Shown: positions 1 to 7,731 of the stretch, one piece after another | Numbering within the stretch: the first letter of the stretch is position 1 | Layout: each line of letters begins with the position of its first letter | Notes under the pieces: generated by a model | Databases searched by the model: none | Seen by the model: only the letters and a program-made list of their open reading frames with translations | Told to the model about the DNA's origin: nothing | Position numbers and translations under genes: made by a program | From: an uncultured Eubacteriales bacterium | GTDB taxonomy: Bacteria > Bacillota > Clostridia > Lachnospirales > CAG-274 | Length of the DNA stretch: 53,002 bases | Assembly (NCBI GenBank): GCA_902496345.1 | Contig: CABVAP010000003.1 | Coordinates: 1 to 53,002 of the forward strand | Direction: 5' to 3'

Positions 1-169
1 AGACAATACCTTTTTCGTTCATAATATCAATAAACCTTTGGTATATATCAAGTGAACCACCGGCAACGCAACCTGTTCCACCACATACAAGTATTTTTTT
101 CTTTTCAGATTTTGCAGAATTTTTATAAATTTCTCGTAAAGATTGAAGGTCTTTTCTTGATTTTAACAT
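1..169 (-). CDS. NuoF/HydB-like flavoprotein subunit, N-terminal fragment (cut by window edge)
   Basis: Only the first 56 codons are present; the gene runs off the left edge. The translation begins MLKSRKDLQSLREIYKNSAK and then has a thioredoxin-like ferredoxin start with a CGGTGCVAGGS motif at about residues 35-45. This N-terminal extension is typical of NuoF-type NADH/FMN subunits of electron-bifurcating hydrogenases (HydB) and relatives, which pass electrons between NADH, FMN and Fe-S centres in the cytoplasm. It starts 1 nt after the nuoE stop codon, so the two are almost certainly co-transcribed and translationally coupled. Whether the complex is a hydrogenase, a formate dehydrogenase or another NADH/ferredoxin enzyme cannot be told, because the downstream catalytic subunit is outside the window. 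Confidence 0.8.
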   Translation of the reverse strand, partial: MLKSRKDLQSLREIYKNSAKSEKKKILVCGGTGCVAGGSLDIYQRFIDIMNEKGIV

Positions 170-170
170 A

Positions 171-647
171 TTATTCAACCTCCTTCAATTGTTTTATTAA
201 TTCTGTAGCCTTTTCTGGGGTCATAGATGGGTGAACCTTATCATTTACAGTAAGAGCAGGGGCAAGACCGCAAGCACCAAGACAGGAAACAGTTTCAACA
301 GTAAACATAAGGTCATCTGTTGTAACTTTTGTTGCAGAAAGATTTAATTCTTCACGAAGTTTTTCAAGAATAGGGATAGATTTTCTAACGTGACAGGCAG
401 TGCCGTCACATACTTTAATAATATACTTACCTTTAGGTTCAAGAGAAAAATTTTCATAAAAAGTAGCAACGCTGTAAATTCTGGCTTCACTAACGTTAAG
501 TTTTTTTGCAACTCTGGGGAAAATTTCTCTTGGCAGATAATGATAATGTTCTTGCAAAGCTTGCAATATAGATATAATTGCACTTTGTTTGTAGTCGTGT
601 TCTTTCAAAATACTGTCAACTAAAGAATAATCAAAATTATTATCCAT
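171..647 (-). CDS. nuoE: NuoE/HydC-type thioredoxin-like [2Fe-2S] subunit
   Basis: 158 aa, normal length for the NuoE family. A helical N-terminal part (about residues 10-75, with LPREIFPRVAKKLNVS) is followed by a thioredoxin-like [2Fe-2S] domain. The four cluster cysteines are seen as C-x4-C in CDGTACHVRKS (about residues 80-90) and C-x3-C in SCLGACGLAP (about 120-130). In Clostridia this subunit partners a NuoF-like flavoprotein in NADH-dependent or electron-bifurcating enzymes; that partner follows directly. The ribosome binding site GGAGGG lies at an ideal distance upstream (about 652-657). The neighbour's HydB-like N-terminus makes a HydABC-type hydrogenase the leading hypothesis, but this is inference. 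Confidence 0.9.
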   Translation of the reverse strand: MDNNFDYSLVDSILKEHDYKQSAIISILQALQEHYHYLPREIFPRVAKKLNVSEARIYSVATFYENFSLEPKGKYIIKVCDGTACHVRKSIPILEKLREELNLSATKVTTDDLMFTVETVSCLGACGLAPALTVNDKVHPSMTPEKATELIKQLKEVE

Positions 648-1061
648 TTGTAACCCTCCTTATTTTAACTTTTAATCCAAAAAGAGCTTAAATAAATATA
701 TGATATAAAATCAAAAATAAGATATGTATAATTTTCACTCAATTGGAAAAAATAATAATAACTAAAATTCAAAACAAAAGAAAATTATATTCAGACTGTT
801 TAAAAAATAATATGAAATTTCATAAATGACCTAACTTAGATTTATATAAAGAGATAACTATAGTTAGTATTATACACAATTCTTAAATATTTTGCAACTA
901 TTTTTTGTTTATTTTGCAAATTCAGCAACATTTTTTACCAAAATAATTAGTTATAACCAACATAACGCAACTGCTTTTCAAGAAATTTGTTATATTTATT
1001 TATCAAATTTAATATATTAAATAAAATATAGTCATAATTTTATATAGAAAGGAAGTTTTTT
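648..1061. other. 414-bp AT-rich divergent intergenic region
   Basis: Separates nuoE (leftward) from cfa (rightward). It contains the nuoE ribosome binding site, a plausible cfa promoter (listed separately) and two copies of an ATTTTGCAA word near 889 and 911. No ORF, tRNA or convincing RNA structure was seen. Confidence 0.6.
987..1015 (+). promoter_or_regulatory. Candidate sigma-A promoter of cfa
   Basis: TTGTTA (987-992), a 17-nt spacer and TAATAT (1010-1015), about 47 nt upstream of the cfa start, followed by the ribosome binding site AGAAAGGAAG at 1046-1055. The match is only moderate in a very AT-rich region. Confidence 0.4.
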
Positions 1062-2228
1062 ATGTCGACAACTGATAACCTAATGATTAAGTTTTTAGAA
1101 AAATTTGACGAACAGCCATTTATAATCAAGCTAAAAGACAAGGAATATAAAATCGGCAAAGGAAACCCAACATTTGAAGTAGAGTTCAAAAAAACAATTC
1201 CATTATTAGAATTAACAAGAAGTACATCTTTGGCATTGGGCGAAGCATATATGCAAGGTGACCTAATTATAAAAGGAGATTTATATAATGCCTTTGACCA
1301 TTTTTTGAGTCAACGTGAAAAATTTTCCACAAACAATAGTCTTTTAAAGAAGTTGATATTTACATCAAGTAGTAAAAAAAATCAGAAAAAAGAAGTTTCA
1401 TCACATTATGATATAGGGAACGATTTTTATAAATTGTGGCTTGATGATACATTAAGTTATTCTTGTGGTTACTTTAAAGATGAAAACGACACATTACACG
1501 ATGCACAGATAAACAAAATAAATTATATATTAGATAAGTTATATTTAAAAGAAGGAATGAGCCTTTTAGATATAGGTTGTGGCTGGGGATATTTGCTCAT
1601 AACTGCAGCAAAAAAATACAAAATAAAAGGTACAGGAATAACGTTGAGTAAAGAACAATATAAAAAGTTCAAAGAAAGAATTAAAGAAGAAAATTTAGAA
1701 GACTATTTAGATGTAGAGCTTATGGACTATCGAGATTTACCGTCATATAATAAAAAATTTGACAGAGTTGTAAGTGTCGGAATGTTAGAACACGTTGGAC
1801 GAAAAAATTACAAAACATTTATAGAATGTGTAAAAAAGATATTAAACCCAAAGGGAATGTTTTTACTTCATTATATAAGTGCATTAAAGGAATATGACGG
1901 TGACCCTTGGATAAAGAAATACATTTTCCCGGGCGGTGTAATCCCAAGTCTAAGAGAGATAGAGGACCTATTTGGTGAATATAATTTCCATACAATTGAT
2001 GTCGAAAACTTAAGAAACCATTATACAAAAACTTTGCTATGCTGGAATGACAATTTTCAAAAACATACAAAAGAAATTGCAAAAATGTTTGATAAAACAT
2101 TTATAAAAATGTGGGAATTGTATTTGTGTTCTTGTGCAGCTATTTTCCATAATGGCATTGTTGACTTACATCAAATATTAGTAACAAACGGAATAAATAA
2201 CAACCTACCATTAACACGTTGGTACTAA
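1062..2228 (+). CDS. cfa: Cyclopropane-fatty-acyl-phospholipid synthase
   Basis: 388 aa, full length for the family. This SAM-dependent enzyme transfers a methylene group to the cis double bond of unsaturated acyl chains in membrane phospholipids, usually as a stationary-phase or acid-stress membrane adaptation. Visible signatures are the SHYDIGNDFYKLWLDDTLSY block (about residues 114-133) and the SAM-binding glycine motif LLDIGCGWGYLL (168-179). SVGMLEHVG follows, then a C-terminal block with an NLRNHYTKTL motif that is conserved in the family. It is a single gene between a divergent promoter region and a convergent terminator. Other SAM methyltransferases on fatty acids are possible, but the motif set is the Cfa one. 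Confidence 0.93.
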   Translation: MSTTDNLMIKFLEKFDEQPFIIKLKDKEYKIGKGNPTFEVEFKKTIPLLELTRSTSLALGEAYMQGDLIIKGDLYNAFDHFLSQREKFSTNNSLLKKLIFTSSSKKNQKKEVSSHYDIGNDFYKLWLDDTLSYSCGYFKDENDTLHDAQINKINYILDKLYLKEGMSLLDIGCGWGYLLITAAKKYKIKGTGITLSKEQYKKFKERIKEENLEDYLDVELMDYRDLPSYNKKFDRVVSVGMLEHVGRKNYKTFIECVKKILNPKGMFLLHYISALKEYDGDPWIKKYIFPGGVIPSLREIEDLFGEYNFHTIDVENLRNHYTKTLLCWNDNFQKHTKEIAKMFDKTFIKMWELYLCSCAAIFHNGIVDLHQILVTNGINNNLPLTRWY

Positions 2229-2313
2229 AATAAATAACCCCTTATTTTCCATATAATCAATTCTAAAATTCCAGTTAAATTCCCTTTATTAATCATATAT
2301 CAATCCCAAGCAA

Positions 2314-2343
2314 AAAAGGGCTGTCACAATCGACAACCCTTTT
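2314..2343. terminator. Bidirectional terminator between cfa and flgJ
   Basis: Stem AAAAGGGCTGTC / GACAACCCTTTT with one internal mismatch and the loop ACAATC. A-rich and T-rich flanks on either side suit both convergent genes. It carries the GGGCTGTC core shared with several other terminators in this window. Confidence 0.8.
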
Positions 2344-2387
2344 ATACGCTGTATAATCTTTTTTAAATAATCAAGTCTAAAAGAAAA

Positions 2388-2753
2388 TCACTTAATATTT
2401 CCTTTATTCTGGCGAGAAAGCTGTTTATATAACATTTCAGCAAGACCAATACCGTTACCACTTCCAGCAGCCTTTTTGCTGTTTTCTTCATCAAGCATAT
2501 CTTGAAAAATCTTTTCAGCATTACTTTGTTTCATAAAACTACCAGATGTATCAACAGTATTTCTCATAGACTTGTACATCATCTGTAAAAAATATCCCTC
2601 AAATGTTTTACAAGCGTCCATAAGTTTTTTATCTTCAACATCTCCATCAGAAATTTGTTTTTGAAGATTTTGAGTTTTTTGAACATTAAGATTAAGACTA
2701 TTTATATTATTCATATATGGGTTAGCCAACCCTGTCAAACCGTCTATACTCAT
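2388..2753 (-). CDS. flgJ: Flagellar rod-assembly (FlgJ-type rod-binding) protein
   Basis: 121 aa, comprising only the rod-binding domain and lacking the muramidase domain of enterobacterial FlgJ, as is usual in Firmicutes. The conserved core LMDACKTFEGYFLQMMYKSM lies at about residues 44-63, followed by an amphipathic MLDEEN/GIGLAEMLYKQLSRQ tail. It probably caps or scaffolds the growing flagellar rod at the cell envelope. It is the last gene of the mbl-flhO-flhP-flgJ run, 18 nt after the flhP stop, and ends at a strong bidirectional terminator. Confidence 0.88.
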   Translation of the reverse strand: MSIDGLTGLANPYMNNINSLNLNVQKTQNLQKQISDGDVEDKKLMDACKTFEGYFLQMMYKSMRNTVDTSGSFMKQSNAEKIFQDMLDEENSKKAAGSGNGIGLAEMLYKQLSRQNKGNIK

Positions 2754-2771
2754 TTATAATCACCTACTTAA

Positions 2772-3587
2772 TTATCTCTTAAGGTTACTAGCCTGCTGAA
2801 GCATATCATCAGAAGTCTGAATAGCTTTTGAGTTAAGTTCATAAGCACGCTGAGCAATGATAAGTTTTACCATTTCATTAGCAACGTTTACGTTTGACAT
2901 TTCAAGACAGCCTTGAACGATACGGCTAGTAGTTGAAGTATCTCCGTCAGCCTCAGAAAGGGCGTCACCAGATGCAGGTGTTGTTGTATAGAAGTTGTTA
3001 CCAATAGCCTCAAGACCTTGAGTGTTAGGGAACTGAACTACACCAAATCTAACACCTGTGTCCTGTGTAACACCGTCTTCGTCAATATATGTAATGTTTC
3101 CATCGGAATCAACAGTAACGTCAGACATCAAAACATTTTCAGGTATAGTAACAGGTTCACCATCTGTATCTAAAACAGCATAACCTTCAGAAGTAACGAT
3201 TTGTGATTCCCCATCAGTTATACTTATTTTGAAGTTACCATCTTTTGTGTAGACAATATCTCCGTCACCTCTATCAATAGTAAAGAAACCTTGACCTTGT
3301 AAATAGAAATCAAGAGGGTTATCAGTAGTTTCCATACTTCCGTTTGTGAAAACTCTTGAACTAACGATAGGTCGAACACCGTGACCAACCTGTAAGTTTA
3401 CTGGTCTACCTGTATCATTTGCATCAAGAGTAGCTCTTTGCATAGTTTGATATAATAAAGATTTAAATTCAAGTCTTTCCTGTTTAAAACCTGTGGTATT
3501 AACGTTGGCAATATTGTTAGAAATAGTATCAACGTTAAGCTGCTGAGAAGTCATACCAGACGCAGCAGTCCATAAGGAACGCATCAT
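2772..3587 (-). CDS. flhP: Flagellar distal rod protein FlgG-like (FlhP position)
   Basis: 271 aa. The N-terminus MMRSLWTAASGMTSQQLNVD, followed by SNNIANVNTTGFKQE, is the classic rod/hook Flg_bb_rod signature. The C-terminus SNVNVANEMVKLIIAQRAYE, ending DDMLQQASNLKR, is the matching C-terminal coiled-coil segment. Rod proteins are exported by the flagellar type III apparatus without a cleaved signal. Order and size match Bacillus subtilis mbl-flhO-flhP, so this is the FlhP (FlgG-like) member. The ribosome binding site GGGGG lies at about 3596-3600, and two adjacent ATG codons make the exact start ambiguous by one residue. Confidence 0.92.
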   Translation of the reverse strand: MMRSLWTAASGMTSQQLNVDTISNNIANVNTTGFKQERLEFKSLLYQTMQRATLDANDTGRPVNLQVGHGVRPIVSSRVFTNGSMETTDNPLDFYLQGQGFFTIDRGDGDIVYTKDGNFKISITDGESQIVTSEGYAVLDTDGEPVTIPENVLMSDVTVDSDGNITYIDEDGVTQDTGVRFGVVQFPNTQGLEAIGNNFYTTTPASGDALSEADGDTSTTSRIVQGCLEMSNVNVANEMVKLIIAQRAYELNSKAIQTSDDMLQQASNLKR

Positions 3588-3603
3588 ATTAAATTCCCCC
3601 TAA

Positions 3604-4377
3604 TTATTTTTTAGCAATATCATTTACGGCACGACTTAAAGTAGAGTCGTGAGTTTGAACCATTTTCTGGTTAGCCTCATAATTTCTTGCAAGAGAAATC
3701 ATTTTAACCATTTCTTCAACAGAATTTACGTTAGAAGCCTCAAGTCTACCCTGAATAATGCTTCCTGTAAAATTCTGAGTTTGACTTTCGTCAATAGTTT
3801 CGTATAAGTTATCTCCAACTTTTCTAAGAGTTTCTTTATTAGAAAAATCAACAATTTTCAATTTATCAACAAAGTCATTATTAGAAAAGATATTTCCATT
3901 ATCATCTATAGTAATGTTTCCGTTAGGGATAGTGATATTTCCACCCTCTCCAACGACATAATTTCCTTCGCTTGTTCTGAGCATATTGTTAGAGTCAAGA
4001 GTAAAAGAACCATCTCTAGTATATTTTTCAGTTGTATTTCCATCTTTATCAGTAACGCTTATAGCAAAAAATCCGTCACCAGAAATAGCACAATCGAGAG
4101 CCCCTTCAGAATTTTGCAAAGCTCCGGCAGAAAAATCAGTAGAAACTTCATCAACAAAAACACCAAGACTCATATTTCCAATACCCTGATTAAACTTAAT
4201 AAGTTTATATTTAGAGTCATCAAGTCTTTTAGCAAGTTCTTCAGAAAAAGAACGAACAACAGCAGTATCTTTTTTAAAACCAGCAGTATCGCTGTTTGCA
4301 ATGTTGTTTGATACAACGTCCATTTTCTGCATTTGAGTCATCATACCAATAGCAGAAGTATATAAACCTCTAACCAA
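3604..4377 (-). CDS. flhO: Flagellar rod protein FlgF/FlgG-like (FlhO position)
   Basis: 257 aa. The N-terminal rod signature MVRGLYTSAIGMMTQMQKMD is followed by SNNIANSDTAGFKKD. The C-terminal signature is SNVNSVEEMVKMISLARNYE. It is a paralogue of the downstream FlgG-like protein and forms part of the flagellar rod outside the cytoplasmic membrane. The gene starts 5 nt after the mbl stop codon and ends 16 nt before the flhP start, so the three are one transcription unit. FlhO of B. subtilis is the positional equivalent. FlgF is an acceptable alternative name. Confidence 0.9.
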   Translation of the reverse strand: MVRGLYTSAIGMMTQMQKMDVVSNNIANSDTAGFKKDTAVVRSFSEELAKRLDDSKYKLIKFNQGIGNMSLGVFVDEVSTDFSAGALQNSEGALDCAISGDGFFAISVTDKDGNTTEKYTRDGSFTLDSNNMLRTSEGNYVVGEGGNITIPNGNITIDDNGNIFSNNDFVDKLKIVDFSNKETLRKVGDNLYETIDESQTQNFTGSIIQGRLEASNVNSVEEMVKMISLARNYEANQKMVQTHDSTLSRAVNDIAKK

Positions 4378-4382
4378 CTAAA

Positions 4383-5384
4383 CTACCTCCTTTTTCTTGC
4401 AGGGTTACCTGTTTCAAATTCAATATATTTTCCAGTTCCAATAGCAACACAAGAAACAGAATCTTCAGCAACAAAAGCGTCGATGCCTGTTCTTTCTTTA
4501 ATGAGCTTATCTAATCCAAAAAGTAAACTTCCACCACCAGTCATAAGGATACCTCTGTCAGCGATGTCAGCAGCAAGTTCAGGTGGAGTTTTTTCAAGTA
4601 CAGAATGAACTGTTTCAACGATATTAGTAACGGCTTCGTGTAAAGCTTCGTACATTTCGTCAGAAGTAACTGTAATTGTTTTAGGAAGACCCGTAACGAG
4701 GTTACGACCTCTAACGTCCATACAGACAGGAGGCTGTCTGTCGAAAGCAGCACCTATGTTTATTTTCAAATCCTCAGCAGTACGTTCACCGATTAATATG
4801 TTGTGTTTTTTTCTCATATATCTAACGATAGCACTATCAAAGTTATCTCCAGCAACTTTAAGAGATGCACTTACAACAGTACCACCAAGAGAAATAACCG
4901 CAACATCAGTAGTACCTCCACCGATGTCAACAACCATACTACCACAAGCTCTTGAAATATCAATTCCAGCACCGATAGCAGCAGCAATAGGTTCTTCAAT
5001 GATAAAAACTTCTCTCGCCCCAGCTTGTTTAGTGGCGTCTTCAACAGCACGTCTTTCAACTTCAGTAACACTACTAGGAACGCAAACAGCAATTCTAGGT
5101 TTTCTAAAGAAATGTCTGCCGACAGATTTATCAATAAAATAAGTAAGCATTTTTTCAGTTATTTCATAGTCAGAAATAACCCCTTCACGTAAAGGTCTGA
5201 TAGCAACGATATTACCAGGAGTTCTACCTAGCATTTTTCTAGCATCTTCACCAACTGCAAGAATTTTTTTTGTATTTTTTTCAATAGCAACAACAGATGG
5301 TTCTTTGAGGACAATCCCCTGACCTTTTATATAAACGAGTACACTAGCAGTACCTAAATCAATACCTATATCTGAACTAAACAT
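4383..5384 (-). CDS. mbl: MreB-type actin-like protein (Mbl)
   Basis: 333 aa, standard MreB/Mbl length. Actin-fold ATP-binding signatures are visible: IGIDLGTASVLVYIKGQGIV (residues 6-25), the phosphate-2 loop VDIGGGTTDVAVISLGG (about 158-174) and the adenosine motif ILMTGGGSLL near residue 290. Such proteins form membrane-associated filaments that direct elongation-type peptidoglycan synthesis. The name Mbl, rather than MreB, rests on context: the mbl-flhO-flhP order is the B. subtilis arrangement, and no mreC/mreD follows. The gene has its own near-consensus promoter (5431-5459) and the ribosome binding site GAAAGGAT at 5392-5399. Confidence 0.9.
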   Translation of the reverse strand: MFSSDIGIDLGTASVLVYIKGQGIVLKEPSVVAIEKNTKKILAVGEDARKMLGRTPGNIVAIRPLREGVISDYEITEKMLTYFIDKSVGRHFFRKPRIAVCVPSSVTEVERRAVEDATKQAGAREVFIIEEPIAAAIGAGIDISRACGSMVVDIGGGTTDVAVISLGGTVVSASLKVAGDNFDSAIVRYMRKKHNILIGERTAEDLKINIGAAFDRQPPVCMDVRGRNLVTGLPKTITVTSDEMYEALHEAVTNIVETVHSVLEKTPPELAADIADRGILMTGGGSLLFGLDKLIKERTGIDAFVAEDSVSCVAIGTGKYIEFETGNPARKRR

Positions 5385-5430
5385 ATTAAAATCCTTTCAT
5401 ATTCAAACTAAATCTCTTTATACTACTTAT

Positions 5431-5459
5431 ATTATACAAAAGAATTTTTATTTTGTCAA
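5431..5459 (-). promoter_or_regulatory. Consensus sigma-A promoter of the mbl-flhO-flhP-flgJ operon
   Basis: On the minus strand TTGACA (5459-5454), a 17-nt spacer and TATAAT (5436-5431): a perfect match to the vegetative consensus, about 47 nt upstream of the mbl start. The rod genes here therefore appear to ride on a housekeeping promoter rather than a sigma-D flagellar one. Confidence 0.85.
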
Positions 5460-5501
5460 AGCATAATAGAAAATTTATATTTTAAAAAATGCAATAAAAT
5501 G

Positions 5502-5975
5502 CTATGCTTTAAAGCCTCTTTTTACATCAGTTTCAACATATTCTGACAATCTACCACTTTTGTCATAAGTAAGACCGGCATATAATTGTTGAGTATTTTC
5601 CATAACCGGTGTTTTGTCGCTTTCTTGACTTTCTATAGTTTTCCAGCCGTCTAAAAGTTCGTCCATAACTTTTTTAATTTCAGTAACGTGTTCTGTATTT
5701 CTGTCAAACATATAGTATGATATTTGTTGACCAACATAATTATAAAGTGACATAAGGTTACCAGAAATTTTAAATGACATATCAAGTGAATTTTTCAAGT
5801 CATCTAAAAAAGCCCTAGCCTTTTCAAGGTTAAATTCAAACATTTTTTTGTTATCAATACAATCTGTTGCATCATCGATGTATTTGTCAATCAATTCGTA
5901 AGTAATAATAACGAGCTGTAAAGGTGTCGCATTAGCGATTCTTGCAACATAATCTTCTATTGTAAGTTTTTCCAT
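5502..5975 (-). CDS. fliS: Flagellar export chaperone FliS
   Basis: 157 aa, slightly longer than the usual 125-135. The family core is visible: YVARIANATPLQLVIITYEL (residues 9-28), then LEKARAFLDDLKNSLD, then SGNLMSLYNYVGQQISYYM and a final VMDELLDGWKTIE helix. FliS is a small helical cytosolic chaperone that binds the C-terminus of newly made flagellin and prevents premature polymerisation. The gene lies directly downstream of flagellin but behind the flagellin terminator, so it has partly separate expression. The extra C-terminal tail (about 25 residues, polar) is unusual but not unique. Confidence 0.85.
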   Translation of the reverse strand: MEKLTIEDYVARIANATPLQLVIITYELIDKYIDDATDCIDNKKMFEFNLEKARAFLDDLKNSLDMSFKISGNLMSLYNYVGQQISYYMFDRNTEHVTEIKKVMDELLDGWKTIESQESDKTPVMENTQQLYAGLTYDKSGRLSEYVETDVKRGFKA

Positions 5976-6043
5976 ATCATCATTCCTTTTTCATAAAATT
6001 ATAAGAAATATATTTTAAAGCCTATAGAAATAAAAACTAAAAA

Positions 6044-6074
6044 GCAGAGCATCTGAAAAATTCAGATACCCTGC
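6044..6074 (-). terminator. Flagellin gene terminator
   Basis: Hairpin with outer GCAG/CTGC and inner ATCTGAA/TTCAGAT pairing around an AAA loop, followed on the minus strand by CTTTTTAGTTTTTATTT. It lies about 75 nt downstream of the flagellin stop codon. Confidence 0.8.
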
Positions 6075-6150
6075 TGTCTAAAACACTTTATATAAATATC
6101 TGATAAAAACATTTTATCAAGTGCGAATATATGTAATATTAAGCTAATAA

Positions 6151-7572
6151 TTACTGAAGTAAAGAAAGTACCTGGTTTGGTCTTTGGTTAGCCTGAGAAA
6201 GCATAGAGATACCAGCCTGAACAATAACGTTGTTCTTAGTATATTCAGTCATTTCTTCAGCCATATCAGCGTCCTGAACACGAGATAAAGAAGTTTCAGC
6301 ATTTTCAGAAGAAGTTTCTAATGAAGAACTTGTGTATTCAAGTCTGTTCTGAACAGCACCAAGTCTTGAACGAAGTTCAGAAACATCATCGATAGCACCG
6401 TCACAAACTAAGAGAGCAGTATAAGCACAGCTTTCAACAGTTGTGAAACCACCTACACCGTTAGTATCTCTAATGATGAGTTTAGATTTGTCATCAGATA
6501 AAGAATACTGGAACTGTTTAGAGTCGTCTGTACTAAGAGTGTATTCAATGCTGTTTTTAGGTAAAGTTTCAGGGTCTTCAGTAGCTAAAGAAAGACTTGT
6601 AAGAGATTCTTTGTAAATAGTTGCACCTGACTCATTAGTAGTAGAAGTTACAGTAATAAGCATAGGTTTAGCTGTAGTTGCACCAGCATACTTAGCATCT
6701 GTTTTATCGAAACCAATATTTTTGCTATTAGTGTCACCTGGAACAGAATATTTTACAAATTTATCAGTTACATCGTTACCGTCTGAATCGTATAATTTTT
6801 TACCATCAAAGATGTAAGAACCTGTTTCTGTAATCTTTGTATCAGCTGGCATAGTAGATGTACCTTTAGCATAAGTTTTTACACTAACATATTCTTCATC
6901 TGCATATGTATCTTTACCATATAAAGCAAATGTAAGACGTTTTTCAACATCACCATTTCTATCAACACCGTCAGGAACGTTTAATTCAATACCAATTTTA
7001 GTAGCAGAAGTTGGTTGACTTCTCAACTGACTTAAACTAGTGAAAGTACCTTTTTCATCAGTGTAAGCACCAATTTTATAAGGTGTAATTTCCTCCATAT
7101 CTACAGTAAGAGTAAGACCAGAGTTAGGACCTACCTGGAAAGTAAATGTGTCATATTTACCATCAAGAAGTGATTTTGTATTGAATTGAACTTTACTTGC
7201 AGTATCAGTAATTTCATCAATAAGCTGGTCACATTCATCTTGAATTTTTTGACGGTCAGAAGTTGTTAATGTATCACTTGCACCTTGAACAGCAAGCTCT
7301 CTCATTCTTTGAAGCATATTTTGAACTTCTGATAAACCACCTTCAGCAGTCTGGATAAGGCTGATTGCATCGTTACAGTTTCTATCAGCCATTTTAAGGC
7401 CTTTAACTTGAGTTTTCATTTTGTTAGAGATAGCAAGACCAGCAGCATCGTCAGCAGCTGAGTTAATACGAAGACCTGTAGAAAGTCTTTTAGAAGCCTT
7501 GTCTGTTTTAGAGTTTGCTCTGTTTAAAGCATTGTTAGTTACTAAAGCTGGAATATTATGATTGATTACCAT
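6151..7572 (-). CDS. fliC: Flagellin
   Basis: 473 aa. The conserved N-terminal D0/D1 region starts MVINHNIPALVTNNALNRAN, with ASKRLSTGLRINSAADDAAG and an INDA-like SLIQTAEGGLSEVQNMLQRM. The conserved C-terminal D1/D0 region has LGAVQNRLEYTSSSLETSSE and ends ANQRPNQVLSLLQ. The central part (about residues 175-375) is the surface-exposed variable domain and is rich in T, D and K. The protein is exported through the flagellum and polymerises into the filament. The ribosome binding site AAGGTG precedes the ATG. The start codon overlaps the stop of an upstream 48-codon ORF (ATGGTAA), suggesting translational coupling. No obvious sigma-D promoter is visible immediately upstream. Confidence 0.96.
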   Translation of the reverse strand: MVINHNIPALVTNNALNRANSKTDKASKRLSTGLRINSAADDAAGLAISNKMKTQVKGLKMADRNCNDAISLIQTAEGGLSEVQNMLQRMRELAVQGASDTLTTSDRQKIQDECDQLIDEITDTASKVQFNTKSLLDGKYDTFTFQVGPNSGLTLTVDMEEITPYKIGAYTDEKGTFTSLSQLRSQPTSATKIGIELNVPDGVDRNGDVEKRLTFALYGKDTYADEEYVSVKTYAKGTSTMPADTKITETGSYIFDGKKLYDSDGNDVTDKFVKYSVPGDTNSKNIGFDKTDAKYAGATTAKPMLITVTSTTNESGATIYKESLTSLSLATEDPETLPKNSIEYTLSTDDSKQFQYSLSDDKSKLIIRDTNGVGGFTTVESCAYTALLVCDGAIDDVSELRSRLGAVQNRLEYTSSSLETSSENAETSLSRVQDADMAEEMTEYTKNNVIVQAGISMLSQANQRPNQVLSLLQ

Positions 7573-7712
7573 TTTTTATCACCTTTCTTCTTTTTAGTTT
7601 TTATTTTATCTACTTTATCAACAAAAGTCAACACCTTAGAAATAATTTCATAATAATCTTGATTTTTAGAATTATCATTTTCATTCAACTTTTGCTTATT
7701 TTCAACGTCCAT
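7566..7712 (-). CDS. Small lysine-rich protein (48 aa) coupled to flagellin
   Basis: An unrecognised small ORF between the FliK-like gene and fliC. It has an ATG at 7712, with GGAGAAG 6-7 nt upstream. It begins 20 nt after the upstream gene's stop codon, and its own TAA lies inside the flagellin start region (ATGGTAA overlap). The product is MDVENKQKLNENDN..., continuing YYEIISKVLTFVDKVDKIK, and ends with a strongly basic KTKKKKGDKKW tail; there is no signal peptide or membrane segment. The good ribosome binding site and the exact overlap argue for a translated ORF that may set flagellin translation or serve in regulation. Function unknown. Confidence 0.6.
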   Translation of the reverse strand: MDVENKQKLNENDNSKNQDYYEIISKVLTFVDKVDKIKTKKKKGDKKW

Positions 7713-7731
7713 GTTTTTCTTCTCCAAATCC

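Noticed and set aside
4756..5142. 128-codon plus-strand ORF antisense to mbl
   Set aside because: Shadow of the strongly conserved mbl frame; no ribosome binding site and a low-complexity hydrophobic product.
7573..7731. Sigma-D promoter directly upstream of flagellin
   Set aside because: No TAAA-N15-CCGATAT match found. A TTGACT-17-TAAAAT sequence exists but lies inside the 48-codon ORF, so I did not list it as a promoter.
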